From Ectocarpus siliculosus (Eukaryota > Sar > Phaeophyceae > Ectocarpales > Ectocarpaceae): DNA of 64,000 nt. Shown piece by piece: positions 56,501 to 64,000 of the stretch (its first letter is position 1; each line of letters opens with the position of its first letter). A program made the translations under genes and the position numbers. The notes below the pieces were generated by a model. It did not search any database and had not been told where the DNA came from. It worked only from the letters and a program-made list of their open reading frames with translations. The stretch spans positions 170,146 through 234,145 of the forward strand of contig FN649757.1 of NCBI GenBank assembly GCA_000310025.1. The letters run 5' to 3'.

Positions 56501-59341
56501 ATTTCGAGCCGCTTGAAGAAGCGGTAGATCGGTGAGTCGAAAGATGTGATGCAGACACCAGTGAGCACACCCAAGATCGTAAGGCACCATGGTCGGACTA
56601 TAGATATCCACCGATATGGGGGTGCCATGTGAGCGTGGAACATCAGGAGCCATCGAGGCCCGACCACTCCTTGTCCTGGACATGCAGGAAGACTAGTTCA
56701 AATGGCTCACATCTTCCCACTCGCCCGATGGTGTACATGTCATTCGCAACGGCCTGCATGTCAACATGGAATGCGATCATTCTGGCGAGCAGACCAACTA
56801 TTCGTGGGGGTATTGGCAGCCTTCTCATCAACTTGTAAGTTGGGGATGTGGAAATCATACGCGGATTCATTGCAGTTGTAGACGTAACTGTATGCGACCA
56901 CGCGATCCCGGGTTTCGAAAGAACCCCAGCTGTTCTGGTCGACAGAGGGCGATGTATTCCTTGTGTCCGGCGACACGATGTCTCGGTTGGTCGATGAATT
57001 CTTGCGGAAGACTCAGACGACACATTATTGGCGTTATTTCGACTACTGTTCATCCGCTTTGCTCTTGAACGTTTCTGTGGGCCACGGAAAATGCTTGCCT
57101 GTCTCCATTGAGACTTTGTCACGAGGGATGTCGTTCGCCCTTGATCTTTAGTCCTGTAAAATCCAAAATCCGACAGGACCCTTGTGTTTGTAAAGGGAGC
57201 AAAGGGGGATCTCAATGCCGCCCTGGAGAGAGTTGGCCGCTGCGTTGCGGTTTTCGAGCGATATCCTGGCTTGTGCAGCGGCACGATGGGGTGAGTTGAT
57301 TGCCCGCCCTCCGCACGTGCAGAGGTGATGGTCATTTTAATTCACGCTCATGGGGTAGCCTCTGGTCGGAGTTGGCAGATGGCGTGGACTAGGCTCGCTG
57401 CCCCTTGCATTGTCCGTGGGCCTTTCACAACAGATTCATGGAATCTCTTCTCCTTAACGTAGGCAGTGTCGTGCCCTTATGACGTCAAGGGAAGATACCT
57501 CAGTCAGCTTGTCATTAGTCAAATCACGTGCTTTCTTATTGAACGTTTGAGCACTGCGGTGCGCTTAACAGTCAACCTCCTGCGCGACTAGCAGACAGCT
57601 CCATCATGGCACAGGGGTGAGGCCACGGCGAAATTTTGTCCCAACCGACAGAAATACCGCGTTCACCGAAAATATTGCAGTAGCAAATCTCTCATGACAC
57701 GTCTGTCATGGTGCATCGAGCGGTATGAGCTAAGAAGCGACATTTGTGAAAGCCTGTGACCCCGTTCCCCACGCTGCCACCGTTTGTATGAAAGGTACCA
57801 CAATGCACACATAGTGCTGGTATGTCTTGCAGCCATCAGCGACCCCAGAGCTAGAGCGATGTACGACAGTTTGCGGGCGACCTACAATTCTTTTCGCCCT
57901 GCCGGCTCTCTGCCCGTACCCCCTTTGGAGGAGTGGCACGGTGTAGATGTCTTCTGCGACGACTGCTATTGCAGGTGTGTAGATTTTGCAGCCGGTGCCG
58001 TTCGCAGATACATGGTGAACGCGACTGCTGGAAAAATGGGACGTGGTAGGACGTGGTACGGGTCCCAAGCGTTGTTTCCGTGAGAAATATATTCCTGCCG
58101 CGCTGGGTGTATGATGAATTCCTCAAGATGCGCTTGTAGTTGTACCCTGGAACACATGTGATCAACCCTTACTACGTGAGTCATTTCCCTCCCTTCGGGA
58201 CGTGGGTGTCAAGCCTCCTGCGGGTGACGTAAGATCACATGCACATTGCCCGAAGAGAGGCTGTGTCTTAGTTGTTTCGGCAGTTTTATCACGCTCGTAT
58301 TCCGTACTAACATCGTACACGTAGGTATTCCACATTGGAGCCAGCTCGAGCGGACAACAACTCGCCGGCGAAAATTCAGACTTGTTCTATGAGCGTTTGA
58401 TCGTAGATTTGCAATGAGAATCGCATTTGAATCCGAAACAACACCACAAAACAAAAACGTGTTCAACACTGCGGGTGCATGCGCAAAGACGTTTCTTCCG
58501 TAGTAGCGTATCACTTTACCAGCTTAGAAGTGAAATAGAGCAAACGTAGGTACTGCTGGACATCGCGATGACACAAAGACGCACAGCGATGCGGAATCAG
58601 GAAACGAATGAATGAACTTGGAGATGAACAAGAGGAAAATATTTCACTCGTCCTTATTGATGAGTTTCAGAATTGGTTCGCCAGGCTTTGTCTGCACGGA
58701 ACGCGTCCCGTGGTATAGGACCACTTTTCCCTACTTAGATTGTCAACCGCACGCGCCACGTAGGCCTAGCGAGAGAAAGAAATACCGAAGCATGCAAAGG
58801 GAACAAATCGTGTATGTCCTATGAACACAATCTTCGCCCGTACCGCTCGCTTCGTAGGGCGATCGAGCAGCTCGTTGCAAGTGAGCACATTACGACTTTC
58901 TCGGCGCCAAGCGTAGACACCATCGACGTCGGCGATGGAACGAACGGCACGGATAGCGACCACGCCGACGAGACTCTCCCCGGTCACGGGCAGAGCCAGC
59001 CTGCATGGCCGTCCGCCTGTAACACTTCCCAGATGGTAATCGACACAGTCTCCGACTGGCCGACTGAGAGGGGGGCTGAGCATCGGAGGGGTTCAAGTGT
59101 AGGGTCGACGAGCCCAACTGCTCGTCCAGTATGCTCGAACTATCTATGCTATCAGTCAGAGGATGGACTTCACTCTAACCGCGTTGAAGCCAGCTTTGCC
59201 AGCGTGGCCATGGCTCCCGAGCCATTGTCAAGGATAAAAGAACTGAGCGAGGACGGCGGTTGGATGGAGGATAGGGAGGACGATGGCGTCGGCGCAGAGG
59301 ATTGGTTGGATGTGACCCATGCCATGTTGGGTGCGCTCTGA
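47361..59341 (+). CDS. Zn2Cys6/MHR-like transcription regulator, copy C (best-preserved)
   Basis: Probable sequence-specific regulator. Exons: 47361-47506 (ATG at 47361; CSECGRKKKRCDGQRPC), 53748-53927 (RRCVRSGSQCTYSKRRRR, completing C-x2-C-x6-C-x5-C-x2-C-x6-C), 54226-54333, 54547-54769, 54943-55019, 55260-55305, 55535-55618, 55890-55988 (left limit unsure), 56266-56531, 56697-56834, 57196-57290, 57795-57974, 58780-59341. Phases agree at most joins. The middle has WCAIALGALAKGSP, QLAHEALAKSS, AWAIMGYLYGFMGD, YQHYLALSESFL and STWNAIILASRP, an MHR-like helical series. An acidic tail ends EDWLDVTHAMLGAL. Joins near 55.6-55.9 and 56.8-57.2 kb are unresolved. Intron 1 is 6.2 kb and repeat-rich. 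It may be the only functional copy here. Confidence 0.65.
47974..48014 (+). repeat. (GCACC)n microsatellite, about 8 units
   Basis: A perfect pentanucleotide run, continued by degenerate ACCGC/ACCGT motifs to 48140. It lies in intron 1 of copy C. Confidence 0.9.
48150..49430. other. Intron 1 of copy C, no recognised content
   Basis: Only short overlapping frames and poly-A or poly-C runs (48288-48303, 49043-49054). Confidence 0.35.
49440..51130. other. GC-rich, low-complexity region within intron 1 of copy C
   Basis: GCC/CCG-rich repeats (for example CGCCGCCAGAGC units at 49680-49720) open long frames on both strands at once, with Ala/Arg/Gly-rich translations. None is convincing as a gene. 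It is similar in texture to 25370-25690 and 63460-63900. Confidence 0.35.
51202..51684 (-). CDS. Hypothetical two-exon protein on the opposite strand
   Basis: Minus strand. Exon a (51684-51385) ends ...RAKRAPRKSASS at TCG|GTGAGT. A 60-nt intron ends GAGCAG. Exon b (51324-51202) reads GVGFRCRAIEFSGRPG, LLNTPDLEKCFGFECACK, GAPTHE and stops, in the same phase (0). The exon b composition, with four cysteines in about 30 residues, looks like real protein. The start is uncertain because the frame stays basic and Gly-rich upstream. Not recognised. It lies in intron 1 of copy C, antisense. The intron is unusually short for this window. Confidence 0.3.
52252..52320 (+). repeat. (CACCG)n microsatellite, about 14 units
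   Basis: A perfect run of the same pentanucleotide as at 47974-48014, in the same orientation 4.3 kb away and in the same intron. GGTGCGG and ACCGTG fragments surround both. Confidence 0.9.
52740..53300. other. Upstream segment of copy C shared with 3719-4393
   Basis: Ordered matches to the region upstream of exon 2 of copy A, including CTGCGTCTGTGA, CACGTAGATGAA.AC, and CATCGCC.TGGAC.TGGAACACGG. The antisense frame open at 3719-4393 is broken here. Confidence 0.45.
58600..58779 (+). repeat. Dispersed repeat before the last exon of copy C
   Basis: TTTCAGAATTGGTTCGCCAG and the flanking sequence match the reverse strand of 30105-30335. It ends close to the putative acceptor CGAGAGAAAG|AAATACC used for the last exon. 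Confidence 0.45.
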
Positions 59342-62300
59342 GCTATGTGATGGGAGCGTCCTACAGAAAGTCAACTTGGCCGGCAAGGTTTAGGGTGCGA
59401 AACCGGAGGGGGGCGTCTTCCTTCTCGAAAGCGTGGTCTGCGTGTGGCCGTATCACTGCATATGCATCCCGGCAACAGCTTTGGAGTAGTAAGTATTGTC
59501 ACAGGAGCCGAACGATTTGGAAGGTGGCGTCTTCTTGAATCTGAGCTTGAACGCGTCCGCGCGGTTATTGCGAACGGTCGCATCGAAGATATGTTCCGGG
59601 GACACGCGACGGACGGTGGCATCGGTTGAGCTTGAGTCAATGGCGTACGAAATCAAAGTATCTATCGATTCGGAACGCTTGTTGCCGGAAGGACGCCACG
59701 CCTACCAGCTACGTGCGGAAGTCTCTGTAGGGTTTGCCACCAGTGGAATCTAGGTTCTTGAACTGGTTTGCGTTGTTAGTTGGCTTCGAGTAGGTTTTCG
59801 AAGTGTTGCTTTTCGTCTGCCCAACTTCGTAGTATATTGTGTGACATACGCAGCTGCTGCAGGCATTCATCAGTTGCCGGCAATCAGGCATTTAGGAGCA
59901 TGGTAGCATAAACACGAGAGACCAACATTTCAGGACGTTTGGGTACAAGTAGTATGCACGTCAGCGTGGTATATGCCATAGGCTACCGGTTTTACGTCGT
60001 GTTGTACCCATTGCAGCTGGAGGACGTGTTCGGACTACGCTTTAGGATGGCGACAGCCGTCCATCTGACAGAGCAGCCCGGAGGTAACATGATAATCATC
60101 GGCCTACCGTTGGCTTGCCGAGAATCAGCGCCTCATCTCACACCTAGTAACTGATCGCGGGACTGTGCCACGATGGACCTCGTGCGAGATAGGGCATTCG
60201 CGGCTCTGCTACAGGCACGATTGTCATTCAGTCAGGAATGATTGAGGTCGGTATCGTATGTTGGTATGTGTTCAGGACGGACGGGCGGATACAAACGTAT
60301 GGTATGCAGATACAGGGCAACGGGCAACTATTAAATCATTGCCCAAAGGTCCACGTTAAAAACAAGTCCGGACACATGGGCCATCCCCCCCTCGGCCCCG
60401 CGGGAGGGCAATTTCGATATATATATGTCTTGTATAGGGATTAGTATAGGGGGATTCGTTGATGAAAATACGGCATTGACCCCCCTACGTTTCTATCCGC
60501 GGTGCCCCTCACTCAAATATATAGAAATTAGAGCTCCCCCCCCCCAAATCATCCCCCACCCCCCCACGAACCCCGATTTTCGAAGATTTAGTGGGCCTAT
60601 GTGTCTTGATTTATTTTTCACGTTAACCCTTGCATTGCCCTCGTCAGCAGAGCTGCCTCCAAATCGAGGTCCGCGTCCCTTTGAACGTGCGTGCGTGGTT
60701 GGTTACGACGAACGATGTGCTCTGCAAATCAAACGGCACAAGACATTTTTCGTTGCGCCAAGTTGCGCGAACAGTCGAAGCGGTGCTTTTTTACGGGATA
60801 CTTTCACCCTGCGGTCCATGCGTTGCAGTTTGCATCTCCCCCTGGCAAAAACCTTGCTTGAACATCGTGATCCCACGAGGGGGATACAACACAGACATAG
60901 ATGGGCATCGAAGACAGTGCAGTTCTAGCTCTTCACGATGCAAGATTGGTGTCGAGGGGCTCGTCCGTACGAGTTGAGAAATTGCGGTCTGATTGTTGCT
61001 GGCGAGGTCGGCCACCGGGAGGTGAAATGTGCTGTCGCACGCGGTTTCAAGCGGCGTGCAGATCAGATGGCCTTCAAACTTGGCACACAGCTGTGTCTAC
61101 TGGATCATCGTTGACCCTCGACTTTTGGTGGATGTCGGTGAGCAGGCTGGGGAATCGTCCATGCGGGAAAAGATGTTGTGCCCGACATTGGCGGCGGAAA
61201 AGCAGGCGAATGTGGCCCGACCGCATTTTGGAAGCGTGCTCGCTCTGCGCGCCACCAGCGTTGCCGACACTCGGGGCGTCCTTATTTTGTCCAAGAGCAC
61301 CGAACCGTGGACAGCATAGTGCTGATCTTGCTCGGTTGTGGAGAACGGCGCGGCAAAGAAAGCATGAGTTTGAGCTCCAGGCGCGCGGCGCGTGTGAAGA
61401 GGTGGCAAAAATGCTGGCGTTTGGCACCGACCGGTGTGGCCTCGATTGAAATTCCAAGAAAATTGTCTCGAAAAAATGCATGTAGCGCGAAGGCACCGCC
61501 GCTGCCTCGTGCTCGTAGCTTTCGCTAGGCGAGAGGAATCGGCCGCAGTAAAAACAAGCGCGGTCAAGATTTAATCGGCCGCACAGTTAAAAAAGCGCGG
61601 TCAAGATTTCTTGTACGTTTGTCTTTTTCCGTAGCTGAAACCAATGCTACTTGGTTTGGAATCCTGCAGGGTACCAAAACACTGAATGAAGCACTCGGAT
61701 ACACAATTCACAGGGCTACCGTAGAACAAGTCTTCTTATGCCGCGCAGTTGGCGTAGAGTGGGATCGTGCGCTTTGTCCTTTACCTTTCACAGGAGTTAC
61801 CACCGTCCGACATCTAGAGGACAACCAGTAGACTAGAGGAGGAGAGGATCCACTCCAAAATACCACCACCAACCTCCTATGTAGATAGACTGTGTAGACC
61901 GATCCTCTCTCCAACCGGACTACAGGCATCACATCACAAGCTCAGAGTGAACCAGAATAGGCATAGAGGCACGTTCTGCACTCCTCCAAGCCTCCTCGCC
62001 TCCTCGCCTCTTGAGATCTTGGGATCTTCTGTGTGTGAGAACCGGCCGTTGTTCAGGGAAGGCAGCCGTTTAGTCAATACCGAAGTCAAAACATTCTGGA
62101 GCAAACTGGTTCTCTGCAAGTCCCACCAGTTCCGCACCCCACCGCTGCTGTGTTCCTTGATGAGATCGTCTCTTGCGTCGGTCGCCCTCTCTCTTATTCT
62201 CTTATCATGCCTGCCTGCCTCTTTGCATAGATCCTGCCTGACATACACGGCGCAGAGACGATGCGTGCTGTGTGTCGTGTGCCGTTCTTCCGACGAGCCC

Positions 62301-62600
62301 GAGCCTGTGAGCCTGTGAGGACCGAACCACATTATTATTAGTTGGTTCAGAAGCGAACTGGTTCTCCAAGGTTTTCTCCGATTCTCTCCATCAATCACCA
62401 TATCACCGCCACAGTTCCCCGCCACAGGCTCTGTTCCACCATCCTTGGGTCTCGATGCGTGTGTCTCGACCGGTCGCTTTCGCTATTGTTCTCTTCCTGT
62501 GACTGCCGTGGCATCAACTTCAACGCGCCAGCGATATGCAGCTGGACCATGGGAACAACAACGATGGCCGAACGGAGACTTGAGTGCGGAGGCCGTCCCT
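59342..62600. other. Region between copies C and D
   Basis: 59342-59910 is the duplicated 3' flank. 60370-60600 contains C runs and a TATATATATG tract. 60630-61560 has open frames in up to five registers with no recognised domain. 62090-62300 resembles the sequence upstream of exon 1 of copy C. Confidence 0.35.
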
Positions 62601-62607
62601 GCCTGGA

Positions 62608-62672
62608 ATGCGGAGGAGTTGCTCAGAATGCGGACGAAGAAAGAAGAGATGTGACGGTCAACGACCTTGCGG
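62608..62672 (+). CDS. Zn2Cys6 regulator copy D, exon 1 (partial gene, continues right)
   Basis: MRRSCSECGRRKKRCDGQRP then C and a split codon before GTAAGA. C-x2-C-x6-C-x5-C spacing is intact, and the exon ends in phase 2 exactly as copy C does. Upstream, the copy C-like leader (DHGNNNDGRTET) is interrupted by TGA at the position of TGT (Cys) in copy C, so translation would have to start at the Met at 62608. The second exon is not seen before the window ends. A degenerate exon is equally possible. Confidence 0.5.
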
Positions 62673-62834
62673 GTAAGACGGGCATCAGGGTTGGAGCAGT
62701 TTCGGAATGAATCCGGTTCAAAGTACTGTAGAAGGGCCGGGAGACATAGACGAATATGTCAAGTTTCGGGTCGAGGCTCATTCTGTCAGGTAACATTTGT
62801 CTCAAATTTCGTGCACGTGTACCGGTGTTGCTGT

Positions 62835-62892
62835 GTCGTTGTTGTTGTCGTTGTTGTTGTCATCACATAAAAAAAAAAACGTTCCGATACCT
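62835..62892 (+). repeat. GTT-rich tract and repeat end shared with 22916-22960
   Basis: GTTGTTGTC...CACATAAAAA..CGTTCCGAT is present at both sites, suggesting copies of one dispersed element. Confidence 0.5.
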
Positions 62893-63416
62893 TCTTCTGT
62901 CTATATATAGGCTAACTTGAAAGGGATTTGCTCAAATAGCCCCTATTTTATATAATGGACCCGAAAGGGTCCGCAAGTCAATTTATATCCTCGACAGATA
63001 GCGTGGGGCCCCCGCTCCTCTCTACACACACTCTGTGTGGGGCAGAAGTGAACTGGAACTAACGCTACAGGCCAGAGAGAGGGTTATCCCCTGGTTCAAT
63101 CTCAGTAGAAGTAGTCGTATAGGACAAAATCGATAGAAAAAGAACAAGAAAAAAAATCACGCACGAAGGCAGGAAACCAAACAAATGAACTCACAGGCAA
63201 GATGAACGACACACGCCGCAGCGAACAAACACAGTGGGGGCTGTTTGTGGTACTTGGATATGAGTCCGATCTGTGCATCCTCTGTGGGGAGTACGCGTAT
63301 GGGAAGTATGAGTGTGGTGGGTACGTATGCGGTTGGGGTTCAAGTGCGGCCCCACCGGGTGACGGATATATATAATACATGGTCATTTTTCATCTGCTGT
63401 TCCTGGGATAACATAG

Positions 63417-63999
63417 TACCCAGTCTCAACACCTCAGACCGCGGAGGGCGGCAGTGCACACTTACAAGGCAGCAGCAGCGTCGTCCCCGGTCGCCGCGAT
63501 GGCCCCGGACACCTCGACAGACGCAGCGGCAGTGGCGGCGGCGTCGGCGGCGGGGGGGGCGGCAGAAGCGGCAGCAGCGGCGGCGCCCCCGGTCGCAACG
63601 GCGACGCCCCCGGTCGCCATGATGGCGTCGGGCACACGGCAGATCGCAGCGGCAGCAGCGGCGGCGACGGCAGCGGTGATGGTGGCGGTGACAGCAGCAG
63701 CGGTGGCGGCAGCGGTGATGGCGGAGACGGCGACGCCCGCGGCATGCATACTTGGGTCCGCGACCGCGATGCGCCCGACCGCAGCTTCGCCATCAACCCC
63801 AACTGGAGCGACCGAGCACAGCGTCGGCCCGCGCGAGCGCCGCACATGCAGCCTCAGCAGCACCCCCATCAGGTTACCCCCTCCGTCACGAGGGCCTCGG
63901 CGCGGCGCCTGGCTAATGGTGGGCCCCTGCCGCGGTCCCCAGGGGTGTTGGCGATGCTTGCGATGGCGGAAGACTTCGACGCGCGGATGGACGATGAGC
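63417..63999 (+). CDS. Open Gly/Ser-rich frame running off the window
   Basis: After a possible acceptor (ATAACATAG|TACCC) one plus frame stays open to the end. It is Gly/Ser/Asp-rich from 63465 to about 63740 (GGDGSGDGGGDSSSGGG), then of normal composition: MHTWVRDRDAPDRSFAINPN, WSDRAQRRPARAPHM, SPGVLAMLAMAEDFDARMDD. The normal part is what argues for coding. The Gly part lies in GCG-type repeats where Ala-rich frames are also open, including on the minus strand. The protein is not recognised. It could belong to a mobile element or to a host gene. Confidence 0.35.
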
Positions 64000-64000
64000 G

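Noticed and set aside
56740-56834. Alternative frame in the helix exon of copy C (NMECDHSGEQTNYSWGYWQP)
   Set aside because: Looked conserved between copies at first, but the frame that keeps phase with exon 9 reads STWNAIILASRPTIRGG, which fits the MHR pattern better.
60901-61567. Overlapping frames of 100 to 180 codons on both strands
   Set aside because: No domain, no splice pattern and no counterpart in the other duplicated loci. Frame openness alone is weak evidence.
62342-62710. 122-codon frame across exon 1 of copy D
   Set aside because: It is the wrong register. Shifting frame recovers the C-x2-C-x6-C-x5-C zinc-cluster reading shared with copies C and E.

Overview
This is a repeat-rich nuclear segment from a eukaryote. 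Protein-like blocks are split by GT-AG introns, mostly 100 to 400 bases long. There are no bacterial-style operons, many transposable elements, several microsatellites, and one scaffold gap (10884-10983). The lineage cannot be fixed from the sequence. A protist or alga with moderate GC (brown-algal or other stramenopile type) is my low-confidence guess. A fungus is possible because of the transcription-factor family, but the intron lengths and TE mix argue weakly against it.

The host content is mainly one gene family present five times. It looks like a Zn(II)2Cys6 regulator with a middle-homology-region-like body, built from about 13 or more small exons, mostly with phase-2 junctions. Copy A (+, 4763-19219) is frameshifted and has an 8.9 kb transposon in its last exon. 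Copy E (-, 34557 down to 29262) has stops and deletions. Copy B (+, about 38640-45230) is frameshifted, deleted and invaded by an element. Copy C (+, 47361-59341) is the only one whose exons nearly all chain in phase. Copy D (+) shows only its first zinc-cluster exon, at 62608-62672, before the window ends.

The rest is mostly nested mobile DNA. Three pogo/Tigger-like elements with CAG...CTG termini and TA target duplications lie at 9971-18826, 14581-16669 and 35816-38298. Two of them have been entered at an internal (GT)n tract by a retroelement. All seven recognised copies of that retroelement touch GT-rich microsatellite DNA at every end that can be read. A DIRS/Ngaro-like element (11447-14337) has split direct repeats and a tyrosine recombinase but no visible reverse transcriptase. 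A TTA-flanked Harbinger-like element sits in copy E (30352-31576). A TA-flanked element carrying two retrotransposon tails sits in copy B (41030-43240).

Nested insertions give a relative order around copy A. The gene came first, then pogo-like element 1 in its last exon, then a retroelement in that element's GT tract. Next came the DIRS-like element and pogo-like element 2 inside the retroelement, and finally more retroelement copies inside the GT tract of element 2.

The stretches 1-3700, 19.9-26.9 kb, 45.3-47.3 kb, 48-52.7 kb and 59.4-62.6 kb hold no gene I can recognise beyond the items listed.
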